Shown here one piece after another: positions 17,306-25,853 of a stretch of 64,000 nt of DNA; the first letter of the stretch is position 1, and each line of letters opens with the position of its first letter. The position numbers and the translations under genes are program-made. The notes beneath the pieces are model-generated. The model did no database searches. It had not been told where the DNA came from and worked only from the letters and a program-made list of their open reading frames with translations. The DNA comes from Paenibacillus lutimineralis (GTDB taxonomy: Bacteria > Bacillota > Bacilli > Paenibacillales > Paenibacillaceae): NCBI RefSeq assembly GCF_003991425.1, contig NZ_CP034346.1, positions 3,447,501-3,511,500 on the forward strand, given 5' to 3'.

Positions 17306-17737
17306 TTAGTGATGCATAACATCCGTATGTTGGGAAATCTCACTCAGCGCTTCCGCAGCGATGCTATCGAATTGACCTGACGTTGCCAGGTCTCCAATCG
17401 CTACGACGCCGGCTAATTCCCCCTGATCAACAACAGCCAGACGACGAATCATTTCCTTCGACATCAGTTCGGCAGCTTCATCAACGGTTGTATCCGGCGA
17501 GGCCGTGACAATGTTCTGCGTCATTACTTCCCTCGCAGGAGCTGAGCCAGGTCTCTTAGCGGCATATCCGCGCACGACTAGATCGCGGTCGGTTACCACT
17601 CCGAGTAACTTTTTATTGTCTACAACAGGAATAAAGCCGATATTATTTTTCTCCATCTTAATGGCGATTTGGTAAATATCGTCTTCTGGTGATACGGTTT
17701 CACAGTTTGTAGTCATAATCTCACGTAATGTTTTCAT
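17306..17737 (-). CDS. Tandem CBS-domain protein
   Basis: A 143-residue protein consisting of two CBS repeats (about 1-60 and 65-130) of the stress-associated type: LREIMTTNCETVSPEDDIYQIA, GVVTDRDLVVRGYA, and VAIGDLATSGQ. Such pairs form a disc that binds adenosine nucleotides and often signals energy state. The C-terminal tail is histidine-containing and short. Downstream of, and in line with, the sensor kinase gene, 52 bases away, but probably with its own control. Confidence 0.85.
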   Translation of the reverse strand: MKTLREIMTTNCETVSPEDDIYQIAIKMEKNNIGFIPVVDNKKLLGVVTDRDLVVRGYAAKRPGSAPAREVMTQNIVTASPDTTVDEAAELMSKEMIRRLAVVDQGELAGVVAIGDLATSGQFDSIAAEALSEISQHTDVMHH

Positions 17738-17789
17738 GAGAATCCCCCCTTCTTCAAAAGGTAGATTTTCCGCAATTCGTGAATACTAT

Positions 17790-19238
17790 TCATCCTTTTT
17801 TAACCGGTTCATCTCTGAGGAGTATAGGTAGTCGAATTTCAATTCGTGTACCATGATGAAGTTCGCTTGCAACATTAACTTCTCCTCCGTGCACCTTCAC
17901 AATATCATGGGTGATGGCCATGCCAAGCCCCGAGCCCTTGTGAAGCTCACCTGTGTTAGTTCCCCGATAATATCTGTCAAAGATCCGCTGCAGTTCTTCC
18001 TCCCGGATGCCTTTGCCATTGTCTTCGACACAGATCCAGACGTCAAGGCCGCTTTTCTTAACCTCAACCTGAATCGCCACCTGTTCATCGTTATGGACAA
18101 TCGCATTGTAGATCAGATTGCCAACAGCCCTACGGATCAGAATTTCATCGACATCGATATTGATCACCTCGTTGCTACAGTGGAAATCAATGTTCCGGTT
18201 GGCATACCGGGCATCATTCAGCGTATCTATAACGACGTTCCGGACCAAGCCCACAATGTTGACATTCTTTTTGTGAAGCATCATTTTTTTATTTTTCAAT
18301 CGGGTGGATAGATTCAAATCTTCGATCAAGTCCCGTAGATACAACGACTTGCTTTCAATGATCTCCGCGTAATCTCTCATCTCTTCGATTGAAAATTGAT
18401 AATCCTTGTCCTTCATCATTTCTGCATAACCTTGAATGGAAGCAAGAGGTGTCTTAATATCATGCGAAATATTTCCGATCCACTCTTCCTTCATCTGATC
18501 CAGCTTCTTTCTTTCCTGCTCGCTGGCTTGCAAATTCTGGGATAATACATTGATGTTATGAAACACGTCTTTGTATATCCCTTTTGACTCATAATACACA
18601 TGATAGTTTTTATGAGCCAACTGTTTGATCCCGTTAATCAAGGCGTGGAGCGGACGAGTCAGCCCTTTACTAAAAATATAAGCGATACAGAGCGCAACGA
18701 ATCCGTCGACCGCTATCAGGATAAGGGTGCCGGTTTTAAGTGTCTGACCGACTACTCTGTAATCGTAAGTTAACACATACCGTTGTAAATAACGGTCCTT
18801 GAAGCCGATCAGATAGCTGTAACGGTAATTAGGCTCCGTTTTTTCCCCAACAAAAACGGTGGATAAGGTCTCTTTTTCAACATATTTATAGGTCTGAATG
18901 ATATCCATAGGCGTATATTTCGTCTTGGCTTCTTCAGGAACACGGTAGCCATACAGAAGCTTGCCATCCTCGTCCAGTACTTGAATCCATGCTTGCTTGT
19001 TCTGTAATTCAGCTTTTCCGTTGTCGGAAATAGAAATTCCGGATGGAGAGACATTGATTTCGCTCGCAAAGGAACGAGTAAAGGACTCCGCCGAATTATC
19101 TTGGTCATATAGTAAATGGCCTTTAGTCACCATTTGCTGAATATTTAATCCGATCACCACGATAATATTCATGATGATAACGATAACAACGATCAGAACA
19201 ACGGATAACAAATATCGCCCTGTCAGCTTCCATTTCAT
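17790..19238 (-). CDS. Sensor histidine kinase of the peptide-resistance type module
   Basis: A 482-residue membrane kinase. TM1 covers about residues 8-31, an extracellular domain 32-168, TM2 169-190, then a HAMP-like linker, the phospho-acceptor His259 in GNISHDIKTPLASIQG, and the ATPase domain with N box (VGNLIYNAIVHND), G1 (VEDNGKGI) and G2 (GSGLGMAIT). Unlike BceS-type kinases, which lack an outside domain and sense through the transporter, this one has a 135-residue extracellular sensor. It overlaps the regulator by spacing only (3 bases), so the two are co-translated. Confidence 0.88.
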   Translation of the reverse strand: MKWKLTGRYLLSVVLIVVIVIIMNIIVVIGLNIQQMVTKGHLLYDQDNSAESFTRSFASEINVSPSGISISDNGKAELQNKQAWIQVLDEDGKLLYGYRVPEEAKTKYTPMDIIQTYKYVEKETLSTVFVGEKTEPNYRYSYLIGFKDRYLQRYVLTYDYRVVGQTLKTGTLILIAVDGFVALCIAYIFSKGLTRPLHALINGIKQLAHKNYHVYYESKGIYKDVFHNINVLSQNLQASEQERKKLDQMKEEWIGNISHDIKTPLASIQGYAEMMKDKDYQFSIEEMRDYAEIIESKSLYLRDLIEDLNLSTRLKNKKMMLHKKNVNIVGLVRNVVIDTLNDARYANRNIDFHCSNEVINIDVDEILIRRAVGNLIYNAIVHNDEQVAIQVEVKKSGLDVWICVEDNGKGIREEELQRIFDRYYRGTNTGELHKGSGLGMAITHDIVKVHGGEVNVASELHHGTRIEIRLPILLRDEPVKKG

Positions 19239-19241
19239 CGG

Positions 19242-19949
19242 CTATTCATCCTCTATCGCCAACTTGTAACCGAGTCCCTTCACTGTAACTAAATACCGCG
19301 GGTTGGAAGGATCCTCTTCGATCTTCTCTCGAAGCCGCCGAATATGTACCATAACGGTATTGTCGAATCCGAAAAATTCCTCACCCCATACCCTCTCAAC
19401 CAGACTTTCCTTACTAATGATCTGGTTGGGATGCTTAAGCAAATGAGTTAGCAACCCAAGCTCCTTAGGCTTGAGCTCGACCACTTCACCGTTTTTCCTG
19501 ATCTCGATCTTTTCTTCATTTAACTCGAAAGGTCCTGCCTTAATGATACGCGGCTGTGATTCCTGCACCTGAGTAACTTCCGGTCTTCTGAACCGTGCCT
19601 TGATCCGGTAAGCCACTTCCTTCGGGCTGAAAGGTTTGGTGATGTAATCATCGCCACCAATGGCGAATCCTAAAATCTTGTCAATCTCCTCGGTTTTCGC
19701 GGATAAGAAGAAAATCGGGACATTGGAAACATTGCGAATTTGTTTGCAGACATCATAGCCTTCCCCATCCGGAAGCATAATATCTAGAATCACAAGGTCG
19801 GGCTGTGTATCCTGAAATTGTGACCAACCGTCTGCAGCGGTCGATGCAGTATAGACCTGATCGATCCCCTCCTTTACCAGGACGGTCTTCAGTAGCCGCA
19901 AAATATCAACCTCATCATCTACGATTAGCACCTTTTGATCCCATGACAA
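19242..19949 (-). CDS. OmpR/PhoB-family response regulator
   Basis: A 235-residue regulator: receiver domain with acidic pocket VDDEVD, phospho-acceptor Asp56 (LVILDIMLPDGEG) and conserved lysine in YITKPFSPKE; then a winged-helix domain (about 130-232) with VMVHIRRLREKIEEDP and VKGLGYKL. Partner of the kinase immediately downstream. Its likely targets are the transporter promoter, where three 11-bp direct repeats lie at 25558-25601. AAGGAGG is 15 bases from the ATG, rather far. Confidence 0.9.
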   Translation of the reverse strand: MSWDQKVLIVDDEVDILRLLKTVLVKEGIDQVYTASTAADGWSQFQDTQPDLVILDIMLPDGEGYDVCKQIRNVSNVPIFFLSAKTEEIDKILGFAIGGDDYITKPFSPKEVAYRIKARFRRPEVTQVQESQPRIIKAGPFELNEEKIEIRKNGEVVELKPKELGLLTHLLKHPNQIISKESLVERVWGEEFFGFDNTVMVHIRRLREKIEEDPSNPRYLVTVKGLGYKLAIEDE

Positions 19950-20087
19950 AGCGATTCCAACCTCCTTTCAAATGGTTGGGGATACGGGTTATGCAGCCGA
20001 ACCCCAAAAACCGCACAACCCAGTACTCTTCTCCCCACCCTGCGATTTACTATAACAAGCGAAGGTAAGCTACGGAAACTATTTTTT

Positions 20088-22283
20088 TTACTCCTGAGCA
20101 AAAAATTTGGCCATTGGATTTGCCGTCTTCTTGTCCAACGTGACTTTTCCTGTCCGGTTCATCTCGTAATATTGATAATAATCGGAAGTGAAATTAAGAG
20201 CTGTCAATGCTTGCTCCCCGAACGGATCGACCACTTTATCGGTTAATGCATCCCCGTTCCAATAGAAATGAAGCAGCAAACGGTTCTTGTTGTATGGATG
20301 TTTGATAATATAAGCACCAGCACCATCTTTTTTATTCATCATCTTTTTCCAGTCCCAACCGATATCTTTGGATTTTTGAATGATGCTTGGCTTCAAAGCT
20401 TGAATGAGACCATTCGTTTTGGCGCTGCCGATGACAATAATGTTGCTCACCGCCAATTCCTTGGTCATTTTCTGCTTCAACACCTGACGTTCTGCAATTA
20501 CAGTAGGTTTTATACCTGTGAACGATAATGTAGCTTCAATCTGATTCTTGATCGCTTCCTGCTGCTTTTTCGCCTTAGCTCCAACCTGATCGCTCAGTAC
20601 GATGGTTAGTGGTTCACCTGCATACACCTTATCCATAATTCTGCTCATCGTTTCGTATGGAAGCCCAGGAATCTGGCTCATGGAAGCATGATACATCTCT
20701 TTGAACTGCTCTCGCATGTAATCCGCTTTTTCAGTTTCGGTCAGTTGGTATTCCGACTTCAGCACGAAATTTGGCTCATGCAGCGCTTTATCCATCTCAT
20801 CCCGGGCTTGTATACCAAGTGTATCCTCTATCGTCTGCAGTAGACCGGCAATCGTTGCATTTTTATATTCATAGCGCTTGAAGTATTCCTGCATAAATGC
20901 ATCGAATTTCTCCTCGCCGACCAACCGGTATAGCTGGTAGATTGCCTGCCGCCCCTTGCCATAGTACACCGGATTCGCATTGTCCCCGACCTCCTTGTTG
21001 GTAGAAGCGATCGGTTCGTCGAAGGAGGAATCATCATATTGGAGCGCCTTGAAGCCATTCAACGAATCGCCCTGTTTTTCCGTAAAATAGATCATCGAGA
21101 AATCAGCGAAGCCTTCATCCAAGAACGATTCTGTCTCCGAATTGTTCCCGATCAGGGCATGGAACCATTGATGGGCAATTTCATGTACAAACACACTGTC
21201 ATGGGCAGCGTCGGCATTGTTTCCTTTCAAGCCCATTTGGATAACTCGAGAAAATTCTACCGCTACCCCCTCAACATAAGACTCGGCAATCCGGAATTCA
21301 GGGTAAGGATATTTTCCGTATTTATCATTAAAGAACTGGATTGCTTTGAATGCTTGGTCAATATACTGATGAATGACTTTTTTCTTGTCTGGCACATTGT
21401 CAAAATAATAATATTCAACCGTCAATCCGTCACGCGTTACACTCTCCACCTTATAATTAGGGCTTGCAAAAAAGACGAATTCCCGCGTGTTGTTTGCCAC
21501 TGTGGATACAATTTTGCGTCCTGCTTCCTTGTCTTGCTGAGTAGTGATCGTTCCCGGCATCAATACCTGATACTTGTCCGGTACGTTGAGATGAACTTCA
21601 AAATCCGAGGACGTGTAATAATCAGTTTCAAATATTGTGCTGTAAGGCGTTTTATTCCATTGGTGCTTGGCTTCATCATAAACGGCTAGAACCGGGAACG
21701 CATGCGCGCCATTTATAATGTCTTTATAATATGACAAGCGTTCAGAGCCATACGGAATCTTGACATCGAATTCAAGCTGCAAGGTGATCGATTCGCCGGG
21801 TTTAAGTCCTTGCGCGAGTGAGACGATCAAAGCCTGATTTTTATTCTCATAGGTTAAGGATTGCCCGTTTGCTGTCACTTTTTTCATATCAATGCCGCCC
21901 AGAAAATCATTCGGAGTTAGTTTAGGATTATCTTTTAGGATTTCTTCATTCGTCCGTTTGAACATGCCTGGCTGGGTCTCTTTCGAGCGATTGGCATCGG
22001 CAAAAGTATGGAACACAAGTTCATGCAGCGTATCCTTGGTAGTATTGCGGAACATCACGGTTTCACTGCCCAGGATATGCATGTTTTTCTCATCCAGTCG
22101 ACCATTAATCTGGTATTGAATTGGCGTTTGCACCTCTGAGGCGTTCACCGACTGTCCAGCAATGGATATCGGCGCTGCCAGTGCGTGAACACCACTAACA
22201 ACTGGGCTCGCTATCAACGTAACTGCCACCGAACAGGCGATTGCTTTCTGGGTAATGGATTTAAAAGTTGTATTTTGGTTCAT
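20088..22283 (-). CDS. Secreted M1-family zinc metallopeptidase
   Basis: A 731-residue protein with a Sec signal peptide (cut probably near VHALA, residue 36). The zinc site HEIAHQW has His367, Glu368 and His371, and the third ligand Glu390 follows after exactly 18 residues (FLDEGFAD), as in M1 peptidases. The usual GAMEN exopeptidase motif is replaced by GVAVEFSR, so aminopeptidase action cannot be assumed. A C-terminal region of about 230 residues has no recognised motif. It lies between yxeA-like and response-regulator genes on the same strand, in a Bce-type module, which suggests destruction of an antimicrobial peptide outside the cell. AAGGAGAG precedes the ATG. Confidence 0.85.
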   Translation of the reverse strand: MNQNTTFKSITQKAIACSVAVTLIASPVVSGVHALAAPISIAGQSVNASEVQTPIQYQINGRLDEKNMHILGSETVMFRNTTKDTLHELVFHTFADANRSKETQPGMFKRTNEEILKDNPKLTPNDFLGGIDMKKVTANGQSLTYENKNQALIVSLAQGLKPGESITLQLEFDVKIPYGSERLSYYKDIINGAHAFPVLAVYDEAKHQWNKTPYSTIFETDYYTSSDFEVHLNVPDKYQVLMPGTITTQQDKEAGRKIVSTVANNTREFVFFASPNYKVESVTRDGLTVEYYYFDNVPDKKKVIHQYIDQAFKAIQFFNDKYGKYPYPEFRIAESYVEGVAVEFSRVIQMGLKGNNADAAHDSVFVHEIAHQWFHALIGNNSETESFLDEGFADFSMIYFTEKQGDSLNGFKALQYDDSSFDEPIASTNKEVGDNANPVYYGKGRQAIYQLYRLVGEEKFDAFMQEYFKRYEYKNATIAGLLQTIEDTLGIQARDEMDKALHEPNFVLKSEYQLTETEKADYMREQFKEMYHASMSQIPGLPYETMSRIMDKVYAGEPLTIVLSDQVGAKAKKQQEAIKNQIEATLSFTGIKPTVIAERQVLKQKMTKELAVSNIIVIGSAKTNGLIQALKPSIIQKSKDIGWDWKKMMNKKDGAGAYIIKHPYNKNRLLLHFYWNGDALTDKVVDPFGEQALTALNFTSDYYQYYEMNRTGKVTLDKKTANPMAKFFAQE

Positions 22284-22411
22284 CGAATTCTCTCCTTTTT
22301 TCTATGTAACGCTTCGGTTACGGATCGAGCTTCCGAATCTTCGAAAGAATCGATTCCGTCCCCTTCGCTACTTTTCCTTTTTAATTTCTACGGGTTAATT
22401 TCTACTGCGGC

Positions 22412-22783
22412 TTAATTTTCCCTACCTTCCAGTTTCTGTTTCGCTTTCTCCGGCAGCTCGTTTGCCTGCACTTCCTGGTAGGACTTTACTTCATCTCCCT
22501 TCAGGTATACCTGCAGATAGGCTTGCTTGCGCAGATCCTTCTGCGCTGTAAAGGTGAAGGTTTTTTCTTTCCCGTCTTCATTGAAACCTTTCATCGTGTA
22601 TTCATAATCAGTGTAAATTTTCCCGTTATCTGATTTACTCTCTATCTTTTTGCCGCTATCCTGGATTTGCACGTAATAACTATCAGCACCAATACGGTTG
22701 ATGTTGACATTTTGAATAAAAACAATAAATCCGATCAGAAGAACTAAAATGATACCTGATCCAATAAAAAATCCTTTTTTCAT
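22412..22783 (-). CDS. YxeA-family secreted/anchored protein
   Basis: A 123-residue DUF1093/YxeA protein: a hydrophobic N-terminus (FFIGSGIILVLLIGFIVFI) and a beta-rich domain with YYVQIQDSGKK, YEYTMKGFNEDGKEK and LRKQAYLQVYLKGDEVKSY. The ATG at 22783 is preferred for its GGAGAAAG site and MKK start. In Bacillus subtilis the homologue closes the yxdJKLM-yxeA peptide-response operon, which matches the arrangement here: permease gene 33 bases upstream. Function of the family is unknown. Confidence 0.85.
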   Translation of the reverse strand: MKKGFFIGSGIILVLLIGFIVFIQNVNINRIGADSYYVQIQDSGKKIESKSDNGKIYTDYEYTMKGFNEDGKEKTFTFTAQKDLRKQAYLQVYLKGDEVKSYQEVQANELPEKAKQKLEGREN

Positions 22784-22816
22784 CGTTTCTTTCTCCATTC
22801 CCATATAAATTAAAAT

Positions 22817-24748
22817 TCACTTCACATTCGTGACGATTCTATAGTACGCATTGACGGTTAACGCATAATAGATCAGATAGATACAAGTGTAAACCCCCAT
22901 GCAAATTACTACAGGTATTGCCAGATTAGTGTGCATCAAGTTGGACAATGCTGATAAGGCAACTGCGCAGTGAGCAATTCCGGCAATCAGCGGCAGGGCG
23001 AAAATAAAACCAACCTGTTTGGCGACCGTTTTGCGGATCTCCCCCTTGTTGACACCGATTTTATGCAATATCAAATACCGCCCTTTATCGGCACTCGCTT
23101 CCGTCAACTGCTTAAAATAAATGATGCTGCCGGTTGCGGCTAGAAAGACAAGCCCCAAAAATCCACCCATAAACATCATCAGTCCGAAGGCTTCCATACC
23201 CTTGGAATAAGTGTCATAGAAGCTTGAAAATTTAGCTTCGTCCGGTAAAATTTTATTCATGTCTGCAGTTAATGTTTTAGCTTTGTCTTGACCCGTAATA
23301 CTGTAGACCTCAAGGGTGTTGGTTATAGCCTTCGGCTGCAGCTTATCGAATATTTCGTCACTGACGACAATCGTGATATAGACGGCACGCTGGTTCAAAA
23401 CGTTGTATTTATGCATTGCCTTGAAGGTTACCTGCTGCTGCTGCTGTTTGTCCGTTAAAGTAATGGACTTGCCGACATATTCAGGCGACATCCCTTCCAT
23501 ATAAGACGGATCCAGCACAACAACTTCATTTCCCTGAAGTGAGAGCTTCTCGTCCCTACTCTGAGCATCGGCCAGTTGATTGAAATCATGCTCTGACAAA
23601 ATGGTAAAAGCAATTTCCCCCTCATAAAATACAGATTCTAGACCGCTTATGTCCGCATTCATTTCAAGCACCGGAACAGATTGATGGTAACGAAGCTTAT
23701 GATCAGCTGAGTTTGCGATCAGATCCTCTACCTTCTTAACTGAGCCGTCATCTGTAACGATAAACATCATGCTGTTAGGATTAGCCAGCTCGGTATTGCT
23801 GCGATTGTTGTAGTAGAAGCTGTAAGCTGTCCCGACAGCCGTTAATGTAGTTGCACTAAGCACTGCAATAATCGTCAACGTGCGGGCATTCCCTTTGATC
23901 CGGTAGAGCAACTGGGAGGTGCCGATGATGTTCATCCCTTTCCAATAACTCTTTTTACGAGCTCGGGATAATTTCAACATTACGACGGTCAGCGTGCTGA
24001 AGAGAAAATAGGTGCCCAGGATGACCGTAAGCAAAATTACAAGCGGTGTCATCATATATCCTAACGTCGCCCATGCCTTGGACTGGAGCAGATTCTGCAG
24101 GGCAAGCCAGTAACCGATTCCGATCAGAATCAGAGAGATTAACGCGGTGATCCAAGATACCTTCGGCTCCCGCTCATGCTCCTGGTCTGCACGAAACAGC
24201 TCGATTAATTTAAAACGGTAAATCAAGCGGTAACCCTGGAAGGATGTGATCAGGGTGATGATCATAAATACGATCACTGTATTTGTCACAGCCGATAAAG
24301 AAATTGAGAATTGATTGAGCAATTCATACCCCATCGCCTTCATCAGGATCATGACGAAAAATTGACTGAGTGCCGAACCAAGGACAATCCCGATGATCAG
24401 CGCTAATATCCCCATCAGGAAATTTTCATAAAACAGCATGCGACCGATCTGCTTTTTACGTACCCCGAGTAAGGAGTATAATCCAACTTCCTTTTTACGT
24501 TTTCTAGTGAAAAAGGAGTTTGAATACCAAATAAAAATGGCTACAAATATCATAAGTACAACGGACGCCCCGCTGAAGGCGGAACTGATTTTGGGCGAAC
24601 CGTCGGAAGCCGACTGGATCGTTGTATCGTATTTCAAAGAAACAAACGTAAAGTAAATTACGATACTGAAAATCATGGATGCAAAATATAAGAAATAATT
24701 CATAAAGTTTTTTCTGATGTTTTTGCGGGCGATGCTAAACAATGTCAT
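22817..24748 (-). CDS. FtsX-like permease of Bce/Yxd-type peptide transporter
   Basis: A 643-residue permease with ten predicted helices. The start is the ATG at 24748, with GGAGGTGAGCATC in front and a 14-base overlap with the ATPase gene. One long extracellular domain (about residues 300-510) lies between helices 7 and 8, the mark of BceB-type transporters that grip cell-wall-bound peptide antibiotics and free the target. The domain contains a five-glutamine run coded by a CAG-type repeat at about 23432-23446. N-terminal [19 protein letters not shown] is classic for the family. Confidence 0.9.
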   Translation of the reverse strand: MTLFSIARKNIRKNFMNYFLYFASMIFSIVIYFTFVSLKYDTTIQSASDGSPKISSAFSGASVVLMIFVAIFIWYSNSFFTRKRKKEVGLYSLLGVRKKQIGRMLFYENFLMGILALIIGIVLGSALSQFFVMILMKAMGYELLNQFSISLSAVTNTVIVFMIITLITSFQGYRLIYRFKLIELFRADQEHEREPKVSWITALISLILIGIGYWLALQNLLQSKAWATLGYMMTPLVILLTVILGTYFLFSTLTVVMLKLSRARKKSYWKGMNIIGTSQLLYRIKGNARTLTIIAVLSATTLTAVGTAYSFYYNNRSNTELANPNSMMFIVTDDGSVKKVEDLIANSADHKLRYHQSVPVLEMNADISGLESVFYEGEIAFTILSEHDFNQLADAQSRDEKLSLQGNEVVVLDPSYMEGMSPEYVGKSITLTDKQQQQQVTFKAMHKYNVLNQRAVYITIVVSDEIFDKLQPKAITNTLEVYSITGQDKAKTLTADMNKILPDEAKFSSFYDTYSKGMEAFGLMMFMGGFLGLVFLAATGSIIYFKQLTEASADKGRYLILHKIGVNKGEIRKTVAKQVGFIFALPLIAGIAHCAVALSALSNLMHTNLAIPVVICMGVYTCIYLIYYALTVNAYYRIVTNVK

Positions 24749-25502
24749 GATGCTCACCTCCGAGCTCTGCCAGAACCTCCATAATCTTTTGGAAAAATGT
24801 TTTTCGCTCAAAGTTCAGATTGCGTATTTCCGTAAACAACTTACCGTCATTGATAAAGATGACACGACTGCAGTAGCTAGCTGCATAGGCATCATGCGTT
24901 ACCATCATAATAGTGGATTGATTGGTCTCATTTAGACGACTCAGACTCTCCAACAGGCTGGTCGCCGATTTGGAATCCAGAGCTCCGGTCGGCTCGTCCG
25001 CCAGAATCAGGCTTGGATGGGTCACAATGGCGCGAGACGCCGCTGTGCGCTGCTTCTGTCCCCCGGAAATATGGTAGGGATATTTGTCCAAAATATCTCG
25101 AATGCCGAAAGTGTCAGCAATTTCGTTTACACGTTTCTCAATCTCAGCTCCAGGCACTTTAGATAAAGCAAGAGGAAGTAGAATATTCTCTTTGACTGTC
25201 AGCGTATCGAGCAGGTTATAATCCTGAAAAATAAATCCGAGCTTATTGCGACGAAAATCCGATAGCTTTTCCTCATTCGCCCATGCGATCAATTCGCCGT
25301 CGATGATCACTTCTCCCGAGGTCGGCGTGTCGATGGTGGAGAAAATGTTAAGCAGCGTCGATTTCCCCGCTCCGGATGGACCCATAATACCGACAAACTC
25401 GCCTTCTTGAATAGTCAGATTAATCTCTTGCAGCGCTGTATATATATTTCCTTTCGTACCAAACGATTTAGTAACATCTGCAGCTTGCAAAATAGTTTTC
25501 AT
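24735..25502 (-). CDS. ABC ATPase of Bce/Yxd-type peptide transporter
   Basis: A 255-residue ATPase of the MacB/LolD class. The ATG at 25502 follows AAGGAGATTGACCTA. Walker A is GPSGAGKS (41-48), signature ISGGQKQR, Walker [10 protein letters not shown], with a His switch in MMVTHDAY. It is the first gene of the module and energises the following permease. Probably activated by the module response regulator through the repeats upstream. Closest functional analogues: BceA, YxdL, PsdA. Confidence 0.92.
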   Translation of the reverse strand: MKTILQAADVTKSFGTKGNIYTALQEINLTIQEGEFVGIMGPSGAGKSTLLNIFSTIDTPTSGEVIIDGELIAWANEEKLSDFRRNKLGFIFQDYNLLDTLTVKENILLPLALSKVPGAEIEKRVNEIADTFGIRDILDKYPYHISGGQKQRTAASRAIVTHPSLILADEPTGALDSKSATSLLESLSRLNETNQSTIMMVTHDAYAASYCSRVIFINDGKLFTEIRNLNFERKTFFQKIMEVLAELGGEHHDIV

Positions 25503-25557
25503 TAGGTCAATCTCCTTACATGCATAAGTTAACGAACACAAATGTTATGATAACTGG

Positions 25558-25601
25558 CGTACCTTACAGCATTTTAATCCGAACCTTACATAAACCTTAA
25601 A
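25558..25601 (-). promoter_or_regulatory. 11-bp direct repeats upstream of the Bce-type ATPase gene
   Basis: On the plus strand CGTACCTTACA (25558-25568), CGAACCTTACA (25580-25590) and TAAACCTTAAA (25591-25601), that is ACCTTA at steps of 22 and 11 bp. Direct repeats on the same DNA face, 56 bases from the ATPase start, fit binding by an OmpR-type regulator upstream of a -10 (TATCAT on the minus strand near 25550). Confidence 0.5.
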
Positions 25602-25663
25602 ACATCATCACCTGGCGAAAGACCGCTGGAAAGATGAAGTGGCGTAAAGTGATACCCAAGCGT

Positions 25664-25706
25664 CAAAAACCCCCAGAGTTCGCAAATGAGGCGAACCCTG
25701 AGGGTT
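25664..25706 (-). terminator. Terminator after the tandem mgtE genes
   Basis: AACCC.CAG.GTTCGC (25669-25683) pairs with GCGAACCCTGAGGGTT (25691-25706), with a few mismatches. On the minus strand the stem runs into TTTTTGACG, ending transcripts from 25854. Apart from this and the repeats above, the 25503-25853 gap holds nothing I can name. Confidence 0.75.
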
Positions 25707-25853
25707 GATTGATTGATTCAATGATTAGTACACTAAAAGTCCATGATGAATGAAAAATTGAAAAATATAACCATGACGAGAAACCATCATTTTAGCATAA
25801 AACTCCTATGGCAAGTCTAGAATACAAACTTTAAATCGGGCGTAGTAGTTTGG

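Noticed and set aside
17853..18311. A 152-codon plus-strand frame
   Set aside because: It is wholly inside the sensor kinase on the minus strand, which has all its conserved boxes; no ribosome site.
21039..21689. A 216-codon plus-strand frame
   Set aside because: Shadow of the M1 peptidase; the minus-strand reading carries the zinc motif.
23432..23446. A short CTG/CAG triplet run
   Set aside because: It encodes five glutamines inside the permease extracellular domain; ordinary coding microsatellite, mentioned in that gene entry only.
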